Assembly (NCBI GenBank): GCA_021234155.1
Contig: JAJEKV010000055.1
Location: forward strand, 415,001-479,000
From: Isoetes taiwanensis
Lineage: Eukaryota; Streptophyta; Lycopodiopsida; Isoetales; Isoetaceae
Direction: 5' to 3'
Length of the DNA stretch: 64,000 bases
The notes beneath the pieces were generated by a model, which saw only the letters and a program-made list of their open reading frames with translations, ran no database searches and was not told the origin of the DNA. A program made the position numbers and the translations under genes. Below, in pieces: positions 49,301-58,867 of the stretch; the first letter of the stretch is position 1, and each line of letters begins with the position of its first letter.

Positions 49301-50696
49301 AGAACGCAGAAAGGTGTTGTTTGCAGACAATAGTTGGCAGGATAACTGGCATTTCAGGAAGAGCATTTAAGTATGCTATCCCAAGAATTCCCCACAGTAG
49401 ACTATTTGGTTGATAGTGCTACTGTAACCATATTACCTCTTGAAGGAGAATGGGAATAGTCTTCACTAATGCTGGACAATTGCTACACGCACACTACATA
49501 ATTGATCATGTAACTCCTATATCAGCTCTTCATTTAGCCGAGAGACACAGGCCACAGTTTAATCTCATTTTATACGATGTAAAAGAAGAGAAGTCAATAT
49601 TGGTTCTGTCAATCATTAACTACTGCAAATAAGCATTGCCAACATCTTACCAGCAACATCTCAATTGCCTTCCCAAGACCCACGTGTCGTGGAAGACGCT
49701 GAGTGCCTATTTCATTTAAAGAGGGACCAATGAGATGGTATAAACTCTAACAAGTATCATACAGACCGTAACTCAAAAAGCCATATGGCATCAATATTTA
49801 CCTCCAAGACCAGGAATAATTCCTAATTGAAGCTCCGGCAAACCTAGTTGAGCATTTGAAGTTGCAATACGAGCATGGCAACACTGCAAAAAGTTCATAA
49901 TGTTTTGAGTCACCAGCACAGAACATAATGCTTCAGTCACCTTCTTTATTATGAGCGTCATTGTGCCTGTATGTTCTCAGTAGAAAGAGAGCTATACCAT
50001 TGCAAGCTCCAGCCCACCACCCAATGCGAGGCCTTCGATTGCAGCAACAGAAGGCTTTCGTCCATCTATATACACATATACTATAGGATCAGCTCATGCA
50101 ATGATAGTGTACATTAAACAGACTAGAGAAGATAATTACTCTCAATCATGTCCATGAGCTCTGATGGCAGCCGGCCCAAAAATGACATACTTCCTAAACA
50201 TAAAGAACAAAAGAATGACTAACCTGTGCAATGTGCAAAGAATAACTCTTTAGTTGATTACCTCGCTTTTGCATCTCGTGAAGGGTGTTAATATCAAAGC
50301 CTCCTGAAAATTTGCCAGCTTCACCTGTAAATTAATTAGAATTGAATTGAACTGTTTTTTATTGTCAACAGAGACCAAATTGCAGCTTATAATTTAAGAC
50401 TTATAGAGGTTACCAACAAAAACAATGGCCTTGATGTCAATTCTTCTTTGTGCTTCCTCATATTTGTCTTTTAGATCTCGCAACACTGTCAAACATTCAT
50501 GAATAGTTGCACATTTAGGTGCTATAGAAGAAACATGGTGTGCTTGACCAATTTGAACTACCTCACCTCCCTTCCAAAAAAAAACAAAAAGGAAAAAGAC
50601 AGAACATCTGTCAAATGACTCACATGGCAATGTAAGAGCATTGACAGGCGGGTTTTTTAAAGTGAGGACCGCAACACCATCGCCGGCGACGTCCAT
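46395..50696 (-). CDS. MFP2: Peroxisomal fatty-acid beta-oxidation multifunctional protein (MFP2-like)
   Basis: It hydrates trans-2-enoyl-CoA and oxidises L-3-hydroxyacyl-CoA in peroxisomal beta-oxidation. Eighteen minus-strand exons give 715 codons plus stop, the family's usual size: 50624-50696, 50414-50485, 50262-50324, 50140-50193, 49998-50065, 49802-49883, 49651-49706, 48597-48899, 48441-48527, 48193-48364, 47970-48091, 47736-47899, 47408-47662, 47208-47329, 46961-47082, 46749-46897, 46517-46655, 46395-46439. The hydratase part has FSGGFDIN, EGLALGGGLELA and LPELQLGIIPGLGGTQRLPR with both catalytic glutamates. The dehydrogenase part has VGVVGGGFMGSS (NAD-binding), ASNTSSIDLN and GAHFF-SPAHVM with the catalytic histidine, and ends RGGILFWADSVG. 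The last residues are SRL, a PTS1 import signal. All introns are GT-AG except the one after 47408, whose donor reads GC. MFP2 is favoured over AIM1 because of VAIATKSQY in exon 14; the subclass is less certain than the family. Confidence 0.93.
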
Positions 50697-51041
50697 AGCT
50701 TCTCGAAGCTCGGTTGACTTCAAAAAATGAAAGATGGCATACGAATTCCCAAAAACGTGAAAAACAAGCACTTATCCAAAGAAGTTCAATGGTGGGATAG
50801 GACTATAGGAATGGACTATATATGCCATTTTTCATTCTTTATAGGAATGACCTAAGAATCTGATGGAACGCATACCTTCATGCTAGCAAGTTACACTAGA
50901 TCGGCCTTAGATATTTGTTCTTACACCTTGAAGTAATGTCCTCACCTCGTGTCATTATGTCCTATTCACCCCCTTGGTATCAGGTAACATGATTGTATTT
51001 TCTTGTCTTGAAATGCTATAGTAAGGTTATTGGTCTGGCCG
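50697..51041 (-). promoter_or_regulatory. Upstream region of the multifunctional protein gene
   Basis: This is the likely promoter and leader of the gene ending at 50696. It is also present in the duplicated segment (about 61523-61878). I see no certain TATA box or cis-element. Confidence 0.4.
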
Positions 51042-51146
51042 AGGTTTATAACCAAAAATGCGTGGCCTCGGTTGTATGTCCTTGGCCAGGCCAAATATCT
51101 GGCCGAGGACGTACAACCGAGGACACGCATTTTTGGTTATCGACAA
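51042..51146. mobile_element. Foldback hairpin element, copy 1
   Basis: Two arms of 42 bp (51048-51089 and 51099-51140) are near-perfect inverted repeats with three mismatches and a 9-nt loop (GCCAAATAT). Arms read ATAACCAAAAATGCGTG ... TTGGCCAG. It lies about 350 bp upstream of the multifunctional protein start codon. It resembles a foldback MITE; if transcribed it would form a long stem. A second copy is at 61882-61986. Confidence 0.8.
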
Positions 51147-51193
51147 AACTGATAACCACCTTATTAGTTTTATATGGGTGGAATAGTACTGAT

Positions 51194-52276
51194 CCCATCG
51201 ATCCGAGCCATCGGATCGAAATTCTAGAATGGGGCGAGCATGCATGTCTTGCATGCGGTGCATGCCTTCTCTGGTTGGGAGATCGCTATATTAGACGAGG
51301 TTCTTCATCAACGTCTCATCGGCGCTTCCTCTTCTCTCTCAGCAGTACCTTATTCTCTTTTCTTTGAAACCATGCAGGGGAGGGGCTTCTCCCTGCTTGG
51401 ATTGACCAATTTGGCGTTTCTTTCATGCTGTGGCATGTTCTTTCTCGGCCTTGCCTCTTCTTTAGCCATAATCCTTTGACCTTTGTCCTCGATCCCGTTT
51501 TGATAAGGAAGTATTCGGGAGGTTCTTGTCGTTTTCATGCGAGCCCCATTCTAGAATCCCATCGATCCGAGCCATCGGATCGAAATTCTAGAATGGGGCG
51601 TAGCATGCATGTTCAGATGCATGCATGCATGCGGTGCATGCCTTCTCCGGTTGGGAGATCGCTATATTAGGCGAGGTTCTTCATCAACGTCTCATGGCTT
51701 CCTCTTCTCTCCAGTGTACCTTATTTCTCTTTTCTTTGAACCCACCCTCCCCCTTTAATTGTTTAATGTATTTGTCGCTGGCACGCTGCGTGACCCCCCC
51801 CTCTATTTGAAGAGGTTTTTTGTTTTATTGTCGCGTGGCACGCGGCGTGGAGCCCCTCCACTTTGGGAGGTTTGTTTTGTCACATTTTTCTAGTGTTGGT
51901 GATGTGCATGTCAGGTTGGCGGCAGCAGCCTTTGACTTCTCCATTCGTGGGTTTTGGAAGCTTAATTTCATTTTACGTTCGTCCAAGCCCCTTGCCGAAG
52001 ACTTACCACTAGGGTTTTTCCTCGAAAACCCGAAAGGGTGGGGTTTTTTAATCCCGGTGATAAGCTTTCGGCAGGTACACAAGCCAAACATCTATTAGCA
52101 TTGTATTTCATGGGGTCCAAGTTATATAATTGGATATTCCCTTTATTTTTTTTCGTAGGTAGTTCGCATGTGTGCGGCTACCCACTATCCACCATTGTAG
52201 AAAATCTGCTGAGATGAATGAGAAGCCTATCTATCGGGAGGTTTTTGTCGTTTTCATGCGAGCCCCAATCTAGAAT
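51194..52276. mobile_element. Two tandem inverted-terminal-repeat units inserted in copy 1
   Basis: This block is absent from the second copy of the duplication, where flanking sequence is continuous (near 62038), so it is an insertion. Unit 1 (51221-51557) and unit 2 (51585-52276) each start ATTCTAGAATGGGGC and end with its inverse, GCCCCATTCTAGAAT (one base changed at the end of unit 2). Each is preceded by the same 27 bp with the palindrome CGATCCGA...TCGGATCG. The units share their first about 190 bp (GGTTGGGAGATCGCTATATTA, ACGTCTCAT) and last about 50 bp; unit 1 is internally deleted. No transposase is encoded. Unit 2 also holds the LINE-like T-rich hairpin string (52010-52060). Confidence 0.7.
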
Positions 52277-53181
52277 AACTAATTATCAGTACTCCTTTAG
52301 TACTAATAACTAGTTATCAGTCTGCACCAATAATGATAACCAAAAAAGAAGGACTCTCCATTTACGCTAAAGAGTATGATAAGGTGCCCAGGTTGGGTAG
52401 ATTATTGCAAAAAAAAAAAAAAAAAAAAAAAGTGTCAAAATAGATATCCAACAAGGTAAAACAACACATCATAATTTTTCAACGATGCCATTATACTAGT
52501 TTTTAACTTGAACATAGTCCTGTTTGACAATCATGCAAAATGGATACAAATTGTGAACACAAGTTTACTATCTCGTGGTGTTGCAATTTGTCAGAAGTTT
52601 GTGAAGTGGCATTTAGTCCTCTTTCCTATAATTTTAATTCCTTATCATCTTGCAAAATGTCACGAAGTTTGTAATTGGTGCCTTATAGCCATATTTTTTC
52701 TTGGGCTCTAATATTTTTTAGAATGCCGCGAACTTTGGTTCAAAAAATTGTGGTGAACTATTGAAATTTAAATGAAATGGCATCATGTACTCCATTTTGG
52801 GACATCCTGTTATATTTTTGTAAATTTCATAGGATCTATTTTAAAATTGCTTGTCAACAATGTTGGGGATTAGTTTATTTTGTTTATAGTTAATGGTGTA
52901 TCGACATTCATTCAAACTCATCTTTTGTGAACATGTATAAGGCGCAATGGAAAGAAAAATTGTGTAATGTTCTAGCTTCTGTTATATGTTGGACGAGGTC
53001 AAATACTGAGGGTAGTTACTAGCATTTAGAGACTCTAAAGAAGCCAAGGAAGAGGAAGAGTTTTATGACACTAAAACTATTGTCACAACGGAGGGTTATC
53101 TATCATCTTATAGTCATTACACTAAAAGTTTCGTTATCTGCAGATGATTAAGGAACTTGAAGCATCCCAACATGGATGTGA
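52277..53181. other. Unassigned DNA, partly shared with copy 2
   Basis: 52277-52375 and 53009-53181 match 62036-62150 and 62147-62315 of the second copy. The part between them has a 21-base poly(A) run (52411-52431) and is absent from copy 2, consistent with a retroposed or other insertion. No gene is seen. Confidence 0.55.
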
Positions 53182-54701
53182 TGTCCCCTGCTCATATACG
53201 ATGCTCCCATCGTATAAGAACCTGGAGTTCATCCCTCTGACAACGCACGTGCTGACAGAGGCCGCCCACCTGTCACTGAATTCTTGCTATCTAACAAGAA
53301 CTCGATGGGGAGGAATGGACGTGTCATTCATCCCGTCTCTCTCGGAAATCGTCCTAGCTGTGGAAGTGTGTACAAATGTAAGCACATAACATCAAATAAC
53401 ATACATGTCCACCTCGAAGGGTGGTTCACCATAGTATAACATCTATAACAACAATATCAGTGACATCACATAAGGGAATCCTACCCAAGGGTCAGACTCA
53501 AGGGGTTGACTGACGGCTTGGGTCTCCAGGGGTCAAACAAATAGAGTTCATAACAGTGGACTTGGCTGGCATAGAACATGGTCGTTGGGTAGTCCGCTCC
53601 ATCCGTCCATCCTGTGCATACTTTGCAGATTAGGCTGATAAGTCTTGAAACTTGACCGTAGCCTGTCGGGTGCATAGCCAAGGGGCCTACTCTTGGGTTG
53701 CATCTCCTTAGTCCCGATGAGGCAGGAGGGGATCACCACGTCCAGAGGTATGCATGCCCATCCCAGGTGGCTAGAGAGCCACTGCTCGTCTACAACTTGA
53801 ACCCCATTGATGGTGAAGCATATGCAAGAGATGTCGAGCCCATGCCTTGCCCACACTCAGTGGCAAACCATCAGGCCTAGCCCGCTAAGATCCCTGGTAG
53901 GTTTTACATACCAGAAGGATTAATTTGTAATAGGACATCTCTTATGTGCCGGTCTAGCCCTGCCACCAACAGCCATGCGAGCTCTTATGCACAGGTCGCA
54001 TTAATTGGGAATTAGTGAAGCTATCTAGGTACATCATCTACTAAGGCTTTCAGGGTCTCTACCCCCACTTCCCAATATACAGGAGTGCACATAGAATAGA
54101 CCATCATCATCCATAGACTGAAATATAGAATAACATCTAATCTATCTACCTAAACATACATGGTTAGGTTTCTTCGTTAGGGCTTGTGATCTCATAATCT
54201 ATAAGGCCTCTAAGGCTAATCTAACATACTAACTCGGCCTATTACCAGACTGGAAGTCAGAATTGCACAACAAAATTGCTATCTGCCTTTGCTCCAACTC
54301 CTCGAAAAGCGTCCATGCTCCTGTTCGGGGTGACAGTGAATGGATCCCGAAGGTCTGTTGAGCAAAGCCGGCTTTGCGATGTCTGGCAAGGCAGAATGGC
54401 ACTAGTACTTGGCTGAAATAGCTCTTGGAAACTAGAATGCGAAAAGGGAAAGTTTAAGATTTTCCTTTGGCTCTTTTACATGACTCTTTTAGGGTTAGAG
54501 TTAAAAGGTCATGTAGAGTTTTGCCATGTGGCAAAAAAAAAGGGTTATATGCACATGTTAAAGGTATATGCAATATAAGAAGTTGCCTCCTAGGGTGCAA
54601 CCCTTTACGGTCGCCAAGTACATGTGGTCAAGGCGACATGTACGAGTGATGTGGTAGTATAATATACGTATTTATACTGTATATTATACTGGAATGTCAC
54701 A
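53182..54701 (-). repeat. Ty3/gypsy LTR, copy 4 (3' LTR of the minus-strand element)
   Basis: 1,520 bp. On the minus strand it starts TGTGACATTCC and ends AGGGGACA. Landmarks match copies 1 and 2: TTGGGAAGTGGGGGTAGAGA (reverse complement of about 54066-54085) and the CACCCTTCGAGGTGG region near 53411. A purine tract and the conserved hairpin lie directly beyond 54701, and pol sequence lies further right, so it is the 3' LTR of the element whose coding region spans 54980-58700. Confidence 0.85.
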
Positions 54702-54738
54702 ATCTCCCCATCTTGGATTGATGCTGCCCGCAGCATCA
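54702..54738 (-). other. gypsy polypurine tract and hairpin
   Basis: The minus strand reads AAGATGGGGAGATT next to the LTR (54702-54714). It is preceded by the perfect hairpin TGATGCTG-CGGG-CAGCATCA (54719-54738). The stem is identical to that at 16063-16082 while the loop differs. Confidence 0.8.
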
Positions 54739-54979
54739 CGAGTCTTCTCACCATGGAACCTGCATGATCCTTGCAACTCATTCCATACATGCAATTTAAC
54801 AATTACCTCGAGGTAATATTTAAGTTGATTATTATGATTACGTCCTTTATTTCATAAATTATCATAGTAAGATAGTTTCTCAAACCTTACTTAAAATACA
54901 CTTAATATTCACAAAACTTTTATAATTTTCATATGATATTCACAAAAGTTTTAAAATTTTATAATTTAAAGGTCTGTTT

Positions 54980-55474
54980 CATCTTCTTGCAACATATTAT
55001 CACAAAATATGTGCTGCAAGTCTTCACAGTGCGATATATCGTGCTCATCGACAGTTTCGTCTGAATGGTGCTGAAGAGATCGTGCCAAAATGTGCTAATG
55101 AACTTGGAATCTCCATCTGCATGGTATAAAGTGCGCCATCTTCGATAACTTGTCGACCACGACCATTAAGGCATCCTTACCCTTATGGTTCTGAGAAGCC
55201 TTGTTATGAAGTCCATGCTAATTACCTTCCATTTCGCGTTTGGGCCTGGCAATGGCTCTAGCGCTCCTAGAATTCAAAGTTGTTCTGCTTTTGTCTGCTG
55301 ACATAGCTGACACTCTTGAATGTGTTTGGCTATCTGCTTCTTCATGCCGGGCCAATAATAGCTACTTCTTATTTTGAAGTAGGTCTTCATAAAACTTGTG
55401 TGGCCGGCTATTGGGCTATTGTGCGTGTCATGGAGTATCAACTTCCTAACCCCAGATGACTCTGGTACACACAA
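54980..55474 (-). pseudogene. gypsy integrase fragment
   Basis: The zinc-binding head is clear: LHDTHNSPIAGHTSFMKTY, YYWPGMKKQI, CQLCQQTKAE. Broken core pieces follow on the minus strand: SMDFITRL (near 55210), VVVDKLSK (near 55150) and DGDSKFISTFWHDLF (near 55075-55120). The core ends at the second aspartate region, so the catalytic glutamate part and the C-terminus are deleted. Confidence 0.85.
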
Positions 55475-56370
55475 TTTGTTTATGGTACAAGAGGTTATCT
55501 TCTTTCTTAAAATGCTTGAAGATCTCCCTCTCTTTGTTCATTCTTGCCTCTTTGGAAAGGTTTGTATATGCTTCCTTAAAGTCTCGGCCTGTTGGCAAAG
55601 GGTGCTTTGAGAGCACGTCTGCAACCACATTGAGCTTGCCTGGTTTGTAGGTGATGTCGAAATCGTACTCCTCCAGGAACTTCATTCGCCTCCTTTGTCT
55701 CAAGTTGATATATGGTTGGGTGAAGACATATTGTAGACTCTAATGGTCCTTATCTAATTGGAACTTCCTTCCCAATAGATAGTGTCTCCATATCTTCAAT
55801 GCTCTCAGCACTGCTAACAACTCCTGGTCATGGGTTGGGTAGCACATTTCGGTTGGTTATTACCCTCTCTTCCCGCATTAAGACTGTTCCTGTTGCAATC
55901 TTGCTAGCATTGATTGTTACCAACTTGTCTGTCTCTGGATTTGGCAATGTCAAGACTGGGGCAGTTGTTAAAGCTTCCTTCAACGTCTCAAATCCTGCTT
56001 GGGCCTTCTTTTGTCAATGACTCGCCCATCCTTTTATCTTCTCTGCTTTGGTGAGGTCCGTTAACGGGGCTGCTATCTTGGCAAAATTCTTGACGAACTT
56101 TCTGTAATAATCCGCTAAGCCGAGGAAGCTCCTCACTTCATGGATGTTCTTCAGTGCTGGCCAATCAATTACCACTTCAATCTTCACAGGGTCGGTGGAA
56201 ATCCCTTCTGTTGAAGTTACATGTCCCAAGTACTCTACTTTTTCAGTAGTGAAGTGACACTTGGACAGCTTCGCGTAGAGTTGATGCCTCCTCAGCTTCT
56301 CAAGTACCTTCCTCAAGTGTTGTACCTTCTCAAGTACCTTCCTACAGCAAGATGTCATCAAAGAAAACAA
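55446..56370 (-). pseudogene. gypsy RNase H and connection region
   Basis: 56014-56370 reads KCHFTTEKVEYLGHVTSTEG and VRSFLGLADYYRKFVKNFA, the conserved stretch between RT and RNase H. 55446-55703 ends RNase H with YKPGKLNVVADVLSKHPLP. The intervening part is out of frame. Confidence 0.88.
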
Positions 56371-56900
56371 TGATGAACGTATCTAGAAACTCACGAAAAA
56401 CATCGTTCATGAGCTCATGAAAGTTGCTGGGGCATTGGACAATATGAATGGCATCACTATGAACTCATAGTGGCCATATCTCCTTCTGAAAGTGGTCTTG
56501 TAGATGTCTTCTTCCTTAATCCTGATCTCATGGTAGCCCGACCTCAAATCTATCTTGGAGAAGACTTTTACACGTTGGAGTTGATTCATCAAGTCGACTG
56601 ATCTCGGTAAGACATACTTGTTCTTGATGGTGTGTTTGTTCAATTGACAATAGTCAATGCATATCCTTAAGCTTCATCTTTCTTCTTGATGAATAAGATA
56701 GGTGCCTCGAAGGGGGACACACTAGGTCTTTTGAATCCTAGGTCTAGCAACTCATGCAACTCTTGCAACTGCCAATTCCTGAGCTGCCATTCTGTACGGT
56801 GCCTTACTTGTGGACTTGGTCCCTGGTTCAAGTGCTAATCCACACTCGACTCTATGTATGGAGGAAGTTGCTTGATCTTGTCTGGAAATAGATCATGGAA
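56340..56900 (-). pseudogene. gypsy reverse transcriptase fragment
   Basis: Minus-strand frame 56407-56643 carries [17 protein letters not shown] and [20 protein letters not shown]. The catalytic pair appears as VFFDDI at about 56352-56368 in a different frame. Upstream fingers (56640-56900) are in broken frames. Confidence 0.88.
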
Positions 56901-57215
56901 TTTCTTCACTAGCTTGGCTAGTTGCTTCAGCAACTTGCTCAAGGCTATGCCCCCTCCTTGTCTTCCTCTGTTTATGGCTTCTTACTAGACATGCATTGCA
57001 TGATTGAGGTCGCTTCATTACCTGTTATCTCAATGATTTTGCCACTTGGTGCCGTTAAAGTCACTTTTCGCTTCTCGCAATCAATTATAGCGTTAGCCGG
57101 GCCAAGGTATTCCATACCTATGATCAGGTCATACTTGTCAAACCTTTGCTTTCATTCCAACGTAAATGCCAGGCAAGTCTATGTCGAAGTTGATCCTTTT
57201 TCCCGTGTGTCTGAT

Positions 57216-57701
57216 TTATCCAATTGCCAACACTACTGGTCTAGGCGTGGACTTCGAGAGTTCCAGCTTCAACATTTCTACCATTCTTGGTGAAGCAAAA
57301 TTATGGGTACTCCCTGTATCTATCAACACTATGAAAGATTTGGCTTTGACTTTCCTTATTGTTGAAATGACCTGATATTGACTCTCGGCATTCTTAGAGT
57401 CAATGGCTGCAAAGATGTGGCACTCACCCTGGATGTAATCGCACGCTTCTTCATCGTCGTTATCCGAGGTTGTCTCCCATCCTCCTAACTCTGCTAGTGT
57501 CGTATTCATCACAAAAGGACAGTTGTACGTCCGATGTCCCGTTTGGAGGCACCTGAAATACAACTGCTTTTCTATATATTCTTGCCTCTTCTCTTTGGGA
57601 ATGAACTGCAAGAACTGTTTCACTACTTTGGAGTAGTTTGAACCTCCCATTTGCCCTTCGTTTTTTAATGTGACTTGTTTCTTGCTTCCCGTTGTTTGCA
57701 T
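57216..57701 (-). pseudogene. gypsy nucleocapsid and protease fragment
   Basis: A single open frame joins a CCHC knuckle, YFRCLQTGHRTYNCPF (about 57525-57570), to an aspartic-protease site, FIVLIDTGSTHNFASPRMVE (about 57265-57330). Confidence 0.85.
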
Positions 57702-58700
57702 TGTACTGTGGTGTAGTAGGTGCCGGATTTGTTGCTCTCGAATTGTAGCTTCTGGTATCTTTCCCCTTATCCTGATAGCACTGTTGTTTTTGTCCGCTGT
57801 TCTGGGAACATATTCCTTGTAGGCTCAAGGCCTTGGAATCTGCTTTTGACACTGTTCTAGGATTGATAGCTTTCACAAGCTTCCTACTTTCTTCATTCAA
57901 GCCCTCGATGTACCCCTCAACAGCGTGTTTTTAACTTAACTTTGGCACATAAAGCCTCAGTCTCATGAATTCTTCGATGTACTTTTGCACCGTCTTATTG
58001 CCCTGTTTCAACCTATAGAACTGCTGCATCATGTGGCATTTGTGTTCCCTGGGTACGTAATGATGCTTAAATGCCTTGGCGAACTTCTTAAACCTGCAAC
58101 TATCGCTGCTCAAACCATGGGCCCTGGCATAGCCTTTCCATAAAATTCTGGCCACTCCTTTGAAGTTAGCTGTAGCTACCCTGCCCTTGTCCTTGTCCTT
58201 CATGCCATAGGCATTCCATACTCTCTCATCTCATCCAACCACGCTTCGGCTTCCAACTTGATCTCATATCCCCCCAGAACTGGTCTAGCTTCCAAGCTTT
58301 ATAGACATTGCTTAATGCAGAGTCGACTTCCTTCTGATAGTCAGCCCCGCTTCTGCCCTTATCTCGGTTCGGACCATCCCGGCGGTCTTGCCGATCATTG
58401 TCCTGCTTCTCTGATTCCGAATCGGAGTCAAAATTGGTGTCGTCCTTCTCCTGTTCTTCTTCTTTTCCTTATTTGTTCTCTGAGCAGATGTCTTGGGTAA
58501 GTGGACGTTCTGGTCCAATGCTATTGCTGCTCTTCTCGCCAGTACGACTTTTATTTCTTAGACATCGGATCTCATCTATGATATCTCTTCTTCAGGGGTC
58601 TGCATTTCAAACTCTTGGTACAGGTTCCTTGGCTAGAATTGTCAGGCTGGTGTTTCTTCATCCCGATGGCGCCAGTGCTGCTCTATGGTCCTTGGTGCTC
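57702..58700 (-). pseudogene. gypsy gag capsid region
   Basis: Frame 57931-58203 shows VARILWKGYARAHGL, FKKFAKAFKHHYVPREHKC and FYRLKQGNKTVQKYIEEFMR, the Ty3/gypsy capsid (retrotrans_gag) pattern. An acidic and glutamine-rich N-terminal part extends to about 58700 in neighbouring frames, and QLDQFW-type text lies near 58280. Stops separate capsid from nucleocapsid. Confidence 0.8.
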
Positions 58701-58867
58701 TAGCTGCATACACGTTACATTGCACTCTTATGATTAGCTTTTGTTAGTTGTTGTATTAGTTGTGTTTTGATGATATAATTGTGCGGAGCAAAGTATATCA
58801 AAGAACATTTATAATGCCTAACAAAATATATTCATAAGATATTACAATGATTCAGAAGGAAACTTAA

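Larger units (their letters stand above)
49744..54270. repeat. Segmental duplication, copy 1 (contains the functional gene's 5' half)
   Basis: This segment aligns with 60555-63330 in the same orientation, beginning ACTCTAACAAGTATCA and including MFP exons 6 to 1, the upstream DNA, the foldback hairpin and most of a gypsy LTR. Copy 1 has extra DNA relative to copy 2: 51194-52276 (an inserted inverted-terminal-repeat element) and about 52380-53008. Copy 2 lacks a block of the LTR equivalent to about 54178-54252. Confidence 0.9.
54980..58700 (-). mobile_element. Ty3/gypsy internal region, decayed, no 5' LTR
   Basis: Minus-strand pieces follow the gypsy order gag, protease, reverse transcriptase, RNase H, integrase. 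The end of integrase is lost before the polypurine tract. At the 5' side gag runs to about 58700, but no PBS or LTR follows; an unrelated decayed reading frame begins instead. Frameshifts and stops occur throughout. The orientation and 3' LTR agree with LTR copy 4. Confidence 0.9.

Noticed and set aside
46395..50696. The multifunctional protein gene as a pseudogene because of its GC donor
   Set aside because: All other junctions are canonical, exon phases sum to an open 715-codon frame, and catalytic residues and the SRL end are kept. GC-AG introns are a known minor class.
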